From NCBI GenBank assembly GCA_949825025.1, contig OX463778.1, forward strand, positions 52,578,364 through 52,642,363: a DNA stretch of 64,000 bases, given 5' to 3'. Below, piece by piece: positions 38,879 to 49,307 of the stretch. The DNA is from Siphlonurus alternatus (taxonomy: Eukaryota > Arthropoda > Insecta > Ephemeroptera > Siphlonuridae). Below the pieces are notes generated by a model that ran no database searches, had not been told where the DNA came from, and saw only the letters and a program-made list of their open reading frames with translations. The translations under genes were made by a program, and so were the position numbers. How positions within the stretch are numbered: position 1 is the first letter of the stretch; each line of letters opens with the position of its first letter.

Positions 38879-39247
38879 TAGGGATCGGCGATATTTATCG
38901 ATTATACTCGATACCCGATATTTTTCTGACGATATATCGATAGTATCGAGTACTTTTCCAAGCCGATAATTATCGGGTAATCGATACTTTTTTGTGAGTA
39001 TCGTTGGCCGATATTTTTAAAAAATTTAACATTAGAGAGCAGGCAGCGCCACCTAGTGACGATATTTTGAACTATCGGGACAACTTGCTTTCCTATGCTT
39101 TTTTGTAGTTTTTAATGTTCCCGCCGATATTTTCCGATATATCGAATATCGATACATTTTGGGCCGATACTATTGATGAGTATTGATACTTTTTAAAGTA
39201 CTCGATATAAAAAGTATCGATACTTTTTTCACTATCGCCGATCCCTA
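38879..39247. mobile_element. hAT-type MITE with 8-bp target duplication
   Basis: The terminal inverted repeat is TAGGGATCGGCGATA at one end and its complement at the other. The 8-mer GGTTTTAG flanks both sides (38871-38878 and 39248-39255). An 8-bp duplication is typical of hAT elements. The body contains three exact TATCGATA octamers and several near matches. It lies upstream of XPO1. Confidence 0.88.
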
Positions 39248-40075
39248 GGTTTTAGGGGATGGCGTGTGGCTTCGGCTTTCTTCGACCTTGGTCGTTATGT
39301 TTACATGCATGGAAATAAAATGTTTCAATATTAATTTAATACCATATTTTGTGTTTTAAAATGTATTAATTTCTTGAAGAATTATTTTAGCCCAATTATA
39401 TTAATTTTAACAAGAAAATAATACTGATAAAAAGGTACTTAGAAATACGACTAACAGAGAGCGCTTTTGTCAACGAAATAGCGCTGAATTTTAAATTAAT
39501 TTCCAGTCGGGTATCCTGCATTATAAAAATTTACATAATAAAAGGTTACAGAGGTCAAGAAACAAAAATAGAATATAAATAATCAGTAAACAATGCTACC
39601 TACTATGATAGCCATATGACAATTAAGTAACAGCAATATTTTGTCACTAAAATTATGCAAAATGTTATATCCTCGATCTATATATCATTAGTCTTTTATT
39701 AAACACAAAAAGTGTATATACAACATAATATTATAAATATATATACATTATAAAATAACACTGTCCTCTATATATATGCGCTCTATATTATACTCTATAT
39801 AATATATATATGCAAAGTAGTATGCCACACGGCTCTATATACTTTCAAAAGCTGCATAATATATATTAATGTAATTAGAGCAGTCAGGACTTTTTCACTT
39901 TGTTTGACCATATTATCAAACTGTTTATTATAATCTTAAAGAATAATCTAAATTGTCTTAAACATAGCCATAATAATAAATAATCATTTATTATACAACG
40001 ATGCTGTTTAAAAAAATTATAATTGCCAAGTTTCAGCATCCTAATATTATTATAGAATTTGAAGTTATGAATTAA

Positions 40076-40468
40076 TTAAGGGTAAGATAACACGAACAAT
40101 CGATTGTTGTTAGTCCCATTTGATTAACATGTAAACCTTAGCAACCTCATAATGATTCTGAATTTTTTTTGAGAGACAGTTCTTGGCATTAAAAAAATAT
40201 GGAGAAAATTTCAAAACAATCGGACGATCCAATTTTTTTAAATGAATTTTTTAAATTTTCAGTATAGGGCTTTCCCATGGAGACCGAAACTAAAAAATTA
40301 ATTTAAAAAAATTGGATCGTCCGATTGTTTTGAAATTTTCTCCATATTTTTTTAATGCCAAGAACTGTCTCTCAAAAAAAATTCAGAATCATTATGAGGT
40401 TGCTAAGGTTTACATGTTAATCAAATGGGACTAACAACAATCGATTGTTCGTGTTATCTTACCCTTAA
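40076..40468. mobile_element. TTAA-bounded long-hairpin element (type A3), intact
   Basis: The ends are TTAAGGGTAAGATAACACGA and its complement. Arms continue through CAATCGATTGTTGTTAGTCC and GGTTTACATGTTAATC. A related truncated copy is at 20425-20670. The element lies in the STIP1-XPO1 intergenic region, downstream of STIP1. Confidence 0.86.
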
Positions 40469-40925
40469 TTAAATATAATTTTATTGACATGGATAGCAGA
40501 TTCTTTTCTTTCAGATTATTTCTTATCTATAAAGACCTTTTAATACCCTCAGTTACTTTAATTATTTAATGGGGAAAAAAAATCATGCATATATTTTGTA
40601 AATTAAGGTTTATTATTTTCCCCCTAAACCTACAGGGATTGAAAAAAATAGTCAAAATAATTTCATGGGCACTTATTTTTTTTTTTATTTGTTATTAAGC
40701 CAGTGGCAAAATATTTATTGATACATTGGGAATGAAAGAAGAAAAGAATAACAGCTTTGTTACCACATGGAATCCACTGTAAAATGTATACAGCATAGAA
40801 GCAGTGCAATTTGGGCAAATAATAGGGACTTGAATTTCAAAAGATAAACTCGATATTTTTTTTATAATAAAGTATTAAAGTCAAAATAGAAGACGTCGCA
40901 GTCTATCAGGCAGTTAGGCGGTGGC

Positions 40926-43900
40926 TCAGTGAATTGCAATGAGGCCGGACTCCAGCAGCTTTTGGATTTTGGCAGCGATCTCGGGGTTCTTCAAGTGGCT
41001 GTAACAACAAACACAGTGGTAACAACCGGAGAAGGGCATTGTCAAAATGTAAGATTTACAAATGCTTGAAGTGTAAAACCAGCAAACCCACACACCAGGC
41101 GCGAATCCGGGGGGGGGGGGGGGGGGGGGGGGCTGCCGAAATTTTGAATTTAACATGGGCAATATAGGCATTTCCCCTACTCCATTTTTTTTTAACATTG
41201 GCCTTATGGAGGCAGCCCCCCTCCCTCTCACCGAATTTTTTTTCTGGATCCGCGCCTGCCACACTATCCTACAGTTTGCCCAATTTGTTGCCTGCAGAGC
41301 TATAAACAACAAAATTCATCGTAAGCTGTCAGTGGGTCCAACTTCCCCTAGCCTCCTTATAATATCTTGTGCTCTTATGGAAACTCTACCCCCTTTCCCC
41401 CACCCCAAAAAAAAATCTACTGCTCTGAAAGAGAGACTATACTTATTTATTTATTTTTAAAAATTATTTATAATTGTTTAGATTGTTTGGTATATGGTTT
41501 GCATATCATAAGCGACAAAGGCTAAATAATATTGGAAATACAAAATACAATTCACTACAATCGAGATTAATTTCTGAAACCGTTAATCAGAGAACACTAA
41601 ATATTACAATGTAACACAGTAAAGAATGTTTTATTTTACTAAAAAAGAAATTGGGTGAGGGTGGTGAAGTGGAAAACATTAAAAAAATTAATTAAAACAA
41701 AATCAACACGGCCATTTAGATGTATATTACAGCTCACAACTATGATAGTAAAAGGCATTCTGTTACATTACGCCAACACTTGAGAGGACTTACTCTTGCA
41801 GAGCTCGAGGGTCGTTCTGCATCTGCTCGAGGATGATGCGCATGGCGGGGTCCCGCAAGATGGCCTGCACCTCTGGGTCGCCCATGGCTCTCTTGCGAAC
41901 CTCCTCGGGGTTGGCGTTGACCGCCACTGCACACGCCTTGTAACCCTCCAGAGCTTCCTGTAACCATCGTCAACATGAAGTACGTTTACAGGTACAAAGA
42001 TCCTCAAAACTGTAACCATCATCAACATGAGGTATGTTTACAGGTACAGAGATCCTCAAAACTGTAACCATCGTCAACATGAGGTAAATTTACAGGTACA
42101 GAGATCCTCAAAACTGTAAACATCATCAACATGAGGTATGTTTACAGGTACAGAGATCCTCAAAACTGTAACCATATCGTCAACATGAGGTATGTTTACA
42201 GGTAGGGGGATCTTCAAAACTGTAACATTTCGTCAACATGAGGTATGTTTACAGGTACAGAGATCCTCAAAACTGTAACCATATCGTCAACATGAGGTAT
42301 GTTTACAGGTAGGGGGATCTTCAAAACTGTAACCATATCGTCAACATGAGGTATGTTTACAGGTACAGAGATCCTCAAAACTGTAACCATATCGTCAACA
42401 TGAGGTATGTTTACAGGTACAGAGATCCTCAAAACTGTAACCATATCGTCAGCATGAGATATGTTTACAGGTACAGAGATCCTCAAAACTGTAACCATAT
42501 CGTCAACATGAGGTATGTTTACAGGTACAGAGATCCTCAAAACTGTAAACATCATCAACATGGGGTACGTTTACAGGTACAAAGATCCTCAAAACTGTAA
42601 CCATCATCAACATGAGGTATGTTTACAGGTACAGAGATCCTCAAAACTGTAAACATATCGTCAACATGAGGTAAGTTTACAGGTACAGAGATCCTCAAAA
42701 CTGTAACCATATCGTCAACATGAGGTATGTTTACAGGTAGGGGGATCTTCAAAACTGTAAACACACTGCCAATTAAGGCTTCAAGTGTTCTCCCGCGGGA
42801 AAACTTTCTCCATAAGCCACCATGTTAGATAATTTGAATTTTTCTCAGTAAATATTAAAACTATTAATTTGAAAACAGCTGCTACGCTCACATTTAGGGG
42901 TCTTCTGTTAATACATCAATAACTTATTTTCCTATTACAAATTTCTTTACTGCCAAAAAAGCAATTTTGAGGGGGGGGTTTACATAGGTTTGGATAGGAC
43001 GGTGGGAACACCGCAAAATCAGCTGACTTGAGGCCTCCATTATGGGTTATATTTACAGGTATGGGGATCAAAACTAACCAGTCAACATGAGATAGGTAGG
43101 TAGGTATGGAGATCATAACACTTAAATAATGTTTTCTAACACAACAATTAACATAAAAACATTTAAATTGACAACACCCATTCAATGGGGGAAACAAAAT
43201 TAAAAAAAATAAATAAATAAATAAATAATTAAGTCTATTTCATGTTGTATGTTATGTTGCATACCCCCACCCCATCCCTTCTTTTTTCTCAAGATCTTAC
43301 AAAGAAGTTCATTAATTATTATTTTATCTATTTTTAGCATAATTTTTTACCTTACATTTGAAACAGTTGTTTTTTTAAAAGTAGATAGAAACACATATGA
43401 TAGAAAAAGATTTGTTGGGAAGGGAGATAGTTCGAGCTTTTAGCCGTCAGTGACCCAGCAAAAAGAGAAAAATCAAAAAATTAATTTTTCTCTTTTTTCT
43501 GGGTCACTGACGGCTAAAAGCTCAAACTATCTCCCTTCCCAACAAATCTTTTTCTATCATATGTGTTTCTATCTACTTTTAAAAAAATAAATATCGCTTA
43601 GTTCGATTTTTTTTTAAATAATTAATTTGAAACAGTTACCGTAAAAAATCTTTACCGACCTAAAGGTTATATCAAAAGTAACTACTGAGCGACGTTCTCT
43701 GAACTTACCGCATTTGTTGGATCAATCTCCATTGCTTTCTGATACGCTGTCGATGCTTTACTGGGCTGTTGCATTCCCTGGAGGATTTTTCCTTTCCTAA
43801 TCCAGCCCTTGACTGCAAGAAAGAAATTTTTGTCAAGCTTGAGTTACTGGCGCAAAGAAGAATGGGCAATTCACACAACTGATGTAGTTTCATAACAAAC

Positions 43901-46900
43901 AAACCAAACAACCTAAATGCCATTCAGGTAATTATCTATGAAAACAAGAAAGTGAACTTCAGTAAAATGTGGATATAAGATAGACAGTAAAAAATTATTA
44001 TGCAACTTGTTGTTAGGTAAAACTCGATTTTGAGATCACGGTCCCGTCAAGAATAATTAGCATTGCAGATATAGGAAAAACTCAATATAAGATAATACTT
44101 GATACAAGGTAAACCTAATTTCCTGGGTCCCTTGACTTTACGTACAAACAAGTTTTTACTGTATATATAAGCTCGTTTGACTGTCAGCATTCAACAAAAG
44201 GCAACATTAAATATAAAATAATTCTCATTTCAAATAACTAACGACAATGGGGTGACACTTACTGAACTTGGGGTCCAGCTCGACACACTTGTCGCAGTCC
44301 TTGAGGCCAAGGTCGAAAGCTGCCAGCTTGGTGAAGCACGCCGCACGGTTGCTGTAGTACTTGGGGTCGTCGGGGTTCCGTTTGATGGCCTCCGAGTAAT
44401 GCTTGATGGCCTCTGCGTAGTCACCTGGCGGACAATCGGTTCTATTTTGAGCTAGAGTCAAGACCAGGCACGCAAGCACACATGCAAATTGAAGTAAAAA
44501 TGGTGGAGTTTTTTTTATAAGACAACCAAACACTTGGGGAGCAATGAAAGAAGAGAATAACACTTTATAGACTACACATACATCACGGCATATCCCTTAC
44601 AGGTAAGCCAGCAGCATTATTACCTCGGCCATCCACAAATAGACCTCCACTGTAATCTATCTTACATTACTTGCTTCAGATACACTCGTGACACTCTCTT
44701 GTCTTTTACACTCTCTATTGCACAAAGTACTTCTGACACACCTTCAAACATTCTGCAGTCACCTCCAATCAAACCTTTTTTGGTCTACTTAAGGTAGAGA
44801 TAACGTCGAACAGCTGATCGACGTAATGCCCTTTGATTAACATGTAAACCTTAGCAAATTGACAAAAATTCTGAAATTCTTTTGAGAGGCAGATATTAGT
44901 GCCTAAAAGCCATAGCAAAAGTTTCAAAAACATTTAACGAGCCGATTTTTTTAAATTAATTTTTTAGTTTGGCTCTCCATGGGAAAGCCCTATGCTGAAA
45001 ATTAAAAAAATTAATTAAAAAAAATTGGCTCGTTAAATCGTTTTGAAATTTTTTCTATGGCTTTTAGGCACTAATATCTGCCTCTCTAAAAAAAATTTCA
45101 GAATTTTTGTCAATTTGCTAAGGTTTACATGTTAATCAAAGGGCATTACGTCGATCAGCTGTTCGGCGTTATCTCTACCTTAATCGTTTTGTTCCTTCTT
45201 GCCACCATTTTAATTCCTCGGACACTGACCTTTCTTGAAGAGGTCGTTGCCCATCTCCTTTTCCTCCTCTGCCTTGACTGGGTCGATGTAGGCCTTGCGC
45301 TCCATGTCCTTGAGCTTGCACTCTGCCTCGGACAGCAGCGTGCGGCTCTCGGGGGTCCGGTGCTCCAACATGGACTTCTCGTAGTAGACCTTCGCGTTCT
45401 GCCAGTCCTGTAACAAACCAGAGTCAGCACCGCTACCTCACAACCAGCGTACGAGGTACTCACGTTAAGGCGCTTATAAGCATTTCCAATTCTCCCAAAA
45501 GCTTTAGCAAGAAGTTTGTAATCTGCTCTATTTTCTCTTCCAACTTCTATGGCTTTTTGACATTGTTCGATACATTTCTCATATTCTTTCTGCTCAAAGT
45601 ACACAGCTGAAATAAATTAGTTTATATATTAGAAACACTGTCATCATCAGAGCTGGACAAAACATAATTTATAAGAAGTCAAAACCCATCATAATTAAGC
45701 CTCCCTTTTCTTAAGTGACATTATATTTTAGGTCCTGTATCATTATAATATATCTTAGGAAGCTCCACTAACTTGCATAAGTAACACAATCATAACAACG
45801 GCGCTACTGTCTCAAGAAACTTGGAATTTTCTGGCCACAAGAGGTAGTCTCTGAAAAAACATCAAATTTGGTACCTGCGATATTTGTCAAGTAGGTCATC
45901 TCTTGCGGCTCCAGCTCCACAGCTTTGTTGTAATGCACCAACGCCGTTTCAAAGTCTTTCTTCTTGTAGGCTGCATTTCCTAATTCCTTTTCTTTTTGTG
46001 CCTACAGGACAATAACATGATAAAATCAATAACAGTACACAACAAAACAATTTGAGATACTGTATATCATTGCCTTGAAATTATAATTTATTTTAATAAA
46101 TTAAAAGTCAAAAAGAATAATCTATACTTTAATTTGAAAATTAGTACCAGTACCGGTATTGAAAATTTATATTTTGATGTAAAACCACTCGAATTCCACA
46201 AGTAAATACACAAATGTTAATTTATTCAGAGCTAGATGCAACTGACAACAACTTCCAAATTTTGTCCTAACAGACAACGACTAAAGTTTGTTTGTTCACC
46301 TCGTTGAGTTCCTTGTGGGGGGTGGTGTCCATTTTCTCCTCTCGGAAGACGGGTCGCTGGCTGGGGGCGGGCCTGCGAGGCAGGGGCAAGTCCGTCTCCA
46401 TGTCCTCCTCCCCTCCTACGTCCATGTTGAGTCCCATGAGAACGCTCAGCGCCGTCAGAATCCGCGTGTCGTTCAGCTGAATCCTGCAGACAACAACTTC
46501 ATTATTAAACCTCAAAGAGTTGACATCTAAATTAACCAACAGTACATAGATCAAAATCAAGCTCACTACAAACCAAATTTTCAAGCATGCAAGCAAGACT
46601 ACTCTTATACTAATATAATACGTAGTTGGATTTGTTTCCTTTTCGTTTGTTAAAAATATTTTGCAAAAAGTCATAGCAAGTTAAAGATAAAAAGGAAAGA
46701 AAAAAAAAAAGGAGAAGTGGGGCAAACTAAGCCCAGAATAGACCGAAAAAGTTGAAGTGTGCTACTGCTTCAGCTTTGGATCTTTCAGTACATGCTAGCA
46801 TTTGCTACCACATGCTGTAGCCACCAAAAAGGGCCTCAAAAATTAAGCTTGGTCAAATCTCTGCAGTATATCCAAGGAGGAGAATTCAAGATTTTGTCCA

Positions 46901-48530
46901 TTATTGTGTATTGTATCTATACTAATGGTAAGATTTTGTCCATTATTGTGTATTGTATCTATACTAATGGTAAGATTTTGTCCATTATTGTGTATTGTAT
47001 CTATACTAATGGTAAGATTTTGTCCATTATTGTGTATTGTATCTATACTAATGGTAAGATTTTGTCCATTATTGTGTATTGTATGTAACGGTAGAGACAA
47101 GTGCTTACTAAAATGATAAAAAAAAAAAAGCTCCGAGCACCAAACACTCACCCCAAATTGCTAGGGTTGCTCCGCAGGTCGTTGAGGGTCTTGACAAACT
47201 CAGGGTCGTCCAGGTACGCCCTGGTCTTGGGGTTGGCCCTCAGCCGCACAAACACGTCTGCCCCGAGGAAGGGGTTGGGCATGTTGCGCTCAGCCATGTG
47301 CTGCGCCTTCACTTCCTGAAGGCCCTCCTTCAGCTGCGTGTTTTCGGGCTCAATTCGGAGACCTTCAGAGTACGCTTCAATCGCCTCCTCATAACGACCC
47401 AAGTACGAGAGAGCACTGCCCTTTCTGGAGAAACCCTGGAGAATTAATTGAAATAAGCAAGCAGCAAAACAGATTCTAAAATACAGTCAAAAGTAAATAG
47501 TTTTATTTGTAAATAGGTACAAATTAGCTTCAGTATTATGAACAACAAATAAAGCTTTGAGTATGCATTTACAATAACACCCCAGTATTATGAGAATAAA
47601 AGCAAAGTGGATACATATTATTATTGAGCATTTATAAATGCTTTTATTTTTGCTACAGCTGGGGATGTTTTAAGATTAAAGGAATTAATAAGAGTACATA
47701 TTAATTACTGCAACATAAATCTCAAATAAAAATTCACTTTTGTTTGCATGCATTTTGACTAATCACTGCACCTTTCCCCATTCTGGTTTTAATTTCACAG
47801 TAGTTTCAGCATCTTCAAGGGCTTGCGAATACTTTCCAGCCTTTGCATACGCTGCAGAACGGTTGCTGAAGAGCACGTGGTTTGTAGAGTCTAATTCAAT
47901 GGCTTTCGTGTAGCACTTAATAGCTTCCTCGGTGTTGCCCTGGGCGAGGGCTGTGTTACCCTGATCCTTCAGTGCCGAGACCTGGAAATATTTTGACGTT
48001 AATGTGATTGCCAGGTTAATTAATTTAAATCTTTATTAATAAAAATTAAGCTTACTTTAGTCATGAAAAATTAGGCAATACCTCATGGCCATAATAATGA
48101 CATCATGAGTGTGCAAAATAAATAATGTAAAGTTCGCATACAGTATGCATATCATATGCATACCGGTAGATTGCTTTTAGAACGCTCTAGAAGTTGCATT
48201 ACGCAGCTTTAAATGCATAATTATCATAAAAAATTTTAAAAGTACTTTTTCTTCAATGCTGCAAAGTCTTACTAGCTACAATTTTTATTTAAATATTTAT
48301 GTATGCATACTTAAAATGCAAATAAATGTTTTGAATGAAACACGCAAAAACGAGGACATGTTTTACGTCTAGTTTTTACCATGATAAAATTATATTGTAG
48401 TTACAATTTTTACAAAACAACATGATTTAATTTATCCTTAATGCAAAGAACATACCAAAGGCAACACAAAAGACGAAAATAGACAGAAATAACGTAAAAT
48501 TACCTCAACTGCAGAAGGGCCGTCTTCCAT
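40926..48530 (-). CDS. STIP1: Hsp70-Hsp90 organizing protein (Hop/STI1), 11 coding exons
   Basis: This gene encodes the cytosolic co-chaperone that bridges Hsp70 and Hsp90 for client transfer. Coding exons in transcript order are 48530-48504, 47981-47772, 47435-47152, 46483-46300, 46001-45875, 45606-45464, 45407-45230, 44424-44263, 43812-43709, 41957-41794 and 40998-40926. They sum to 1656 nt, or 551 aa (human 543). Domains in order are TPR1 (about 10-125), DP1 (about 135-205), an acidic/proline linker (206-235), TPR2A (236-350), TPR2B (365-480) and DP2 (495-551, ending GLIAIH). The carboxylate-clamp residues that grip the EEVD tails are all present: Lys14, Asn18, Asn49, Lys79 and Arg83 in TPR1, and Lys240, Asn244, Asn275, Lys312 and Arg316 in TPR2A. 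The first exon codes for only nine residues (MEDGPSAVE). A heat-shock-element-like site lies just upstream. XPO1 follows downstream on the same strand, about 4.7 kb away. Confidence 0.97.
41096..41260. mobile_element. GGCGCGGATCC-type MITE, copy 3, in STIP1 intron 10
   Basis: Starts CAGGCGCGAATCCGG followed by a run of about 24 G, and ends CTGGATCCGCGCCTG. The internal block TTTAACATGGGCAATATAGG also occurs at about 2862-2950 and 35152-35245. Confidence 0.72.
41958..42766. repeat. 51/54-bp minisatellite in STIP1 intron 9, about 15 copies
   Basis: About fifteen head-to-tail units of 51-54 bp contain ATCGTCAACATGAGGTATG, TTTACAGGTACAGAGATCC and TCAAAACTGTAACC. The first unit is flush with the exon 10 acceptor (41958-41960), so the functional splice acceptor GGTTACAG is itself part of the first unit and is repeated in most of the others. 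Units are multiples of three, so long spurious open frames cross the array. Two decayed copies occur near 43045-43100. Confidence 0.9.
42776..43036. mobile_element. Family D MITE in STIP1 intron 9
   Basis: It has the clearest ends of the family: AGGCTTCAAGT on the left and ACTTGAGGCCT on the right. It sits immediately after the 54-bp minisatellite. The inner block GATAGGACGGTGGGAACACC is shared with the XPO1 copies. Confidence 0.85.
43370..43589. mobile_element. Near-perfect 220-bp hairpin in STIP1 intron 9
   Basis: Arms of about 95 bp run from TTTTTTTAAAAGTAGATAG to CTGGGTCACTGACGGC with an AT-rich loop. Only a few mismatches are visible. It would form a stable stem in the STIP1 pre-mRNA. 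Confidence 0.82.
43985..44161. mobile_element. Short MITE with CAGTAAAAA ends, copy 2, in STIP1 intron 8
   Basis: Begins CAGTAAAAAATTATTATG and ends GTTTTTACTG, with the same inner blocks (CTTGTTGTTAGGTAAAAC, TTTCCTGGGTCCCTTGACTT) as the XPO1 copy. Confidence 0.72.
44789..45183. mobile_element. TTAA-bounded long-hairpin element (type A4) in STIP1 intron 7
   Basis: The ends are TTAAGGTAGAGATAACGTCG and its near-complement. Arms carry GATTAACATGTAAACCTTAG, and the core CATGGGAAAGCCCTATGCTG is similar to type A3, so A3 and A4 are diverged relatives. It begins 46 bases into the intron. Confidence 0.84.
46889..47090. repeat. 42-bp tandem repeat in STIP1 intron 3, nearly 5 copies
   Basis: Near-identical 42-bp units start at 46889, 46931, 46973, 47015 and 47057. 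Each contains AGATTTTGTCCATTATTGTG and TATTGTATCTATACTAATGG. The period is 14 codons, which keeps frames open on both strands and creates non-genic ORFs of about 100 codons. The near identity of the copies suggests recent expansion. Confidence 0.92.
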
Positions 48531-48640
48531 GGCGATCAGCGTGAGTTCAGAAATGCAGCGTTCAATTTTTTTCTTGGTTGGGAGCGCGGAAAACTTCTAG
48601 AAAGGTCGGTGCTCGACTGCGCAATGTCTAAAATAAAATA
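48531..48640 (-). promoter_or_regulatory. STIP1 5' UTR / proximal promoter region
   Basis: Between the ATG and about 48640 the base composition is richer in G and C than the surrounding DNA (CCGCGCTCCC, GCGCAGTCGAG on the minus strand), and the heat-shock-like palindrome lies here. Beyond 48640 the sequence becomes plain AT-rich. I see no TATA box at a convincing distance and cannot place the transcription start. Confidence 0.4.
48589..48602. promoter_or_regulatory. Heat-shock-element-like site upstream of STIP1
   Basis: The palindrome TTCTAGAA at 48595-48602 gives two perfectly spaced head-to-head HSF pentamers (TTC, two bases, GAA). A further GAA at 48589-48591 lies one base out of the ideal 5-bp register. 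The site is 65 bases upstream of the STIP1 ATG, in promoter or 5' UTR. STIP1 is a known HSF1 target in other animals, so a functional site is plausible, but function is inferred. Confidence 0.55.
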
Positions 48641-49307
48641 TAATAATAATATTTTATACATCCGTAGAGAAATTTCTGGATTAATTTAAAGGATGTAAAA
48701 TAATCATTGAGCAATCCGTTTAACCCCCACCCAATTACACAGGCTACTGTTTTAACATTTTCAAGTGAAAAAAATAGAAATAAAAAATAGGATTTAATTA
48801 TCGTCAAATATTTAAATTTTAATAAGTTCTTTAAAATTCGATTATATTTTAACAATTTTATACAGTTTTAATTAATTTTTACACTTTCCAATTTCATAAT
48901 TAACATTTTAATACATTTTCAGGTTGAGCATGAGTCTTAATTTCTTAATAATCGTATTACATTTGCATATTACAGGCTTGTAAAATATTAAATAATACTT
49001 GAATGACTTGAATTCTGTCTCCTGTTGAATTAGTTAATAATTTGCTCAATAGATGTCCAACAATGCCAAAAAAAAAATTACTTGACAATTTGGAAGGAGA
49101 TATATGAAATTTTTAAAATTTAATACAGACAAAACAGCAGACCCATAATGAATATAAATAATAAATTTAATATTAGTGTCGAAGAGACTATGAGAAAACA
49201 ATGATATAAAAATGTATGAGAAATCTCATGCGCGTGTCTTTAAATTATGGCATTTATGGCTCTTCATAATTAATATAATAATTAATATAGAAATTTGAGC
49301 AAAAGCT

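Larger units (their letters stand above)
36246..40925. other. STIP1-XPO1 intergenic region
   Basis: Holds the foldbacks at 36472 and 37219, the hAT MITE at 38879 and the TTAA hairpin at 40076. A CpG-bearing stretch at about 38585-38670 (CCCGCGCGGCAAACACGC, AAAAATGGCAACTTCC with YY1-like and ETS-like words) is a possible XPO1 promoter or first exon, unproven. Minus-strand AATAAA candidates for STIP1 lie near 40709 and 40605. Confidence 0.45.

Noticed and set aside
41101..41135. Poly-G tract as a G-quadruplex regulatory element
   Set aside because: A plain G homopolymer within a MITE; length is likely a sequencing or assembly uncertainty.
42214..42764. Long open frames reading [18 protein letters not shown] repeats
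   Set aside because: They are translations of the 54-bp intronic minisatellite, in units divisible by three.
46759..47151. ORFs of about 100 codons on both strands
   Set aside because: They are created by the 42-bp tandem repeat in STIP1 intron 3.
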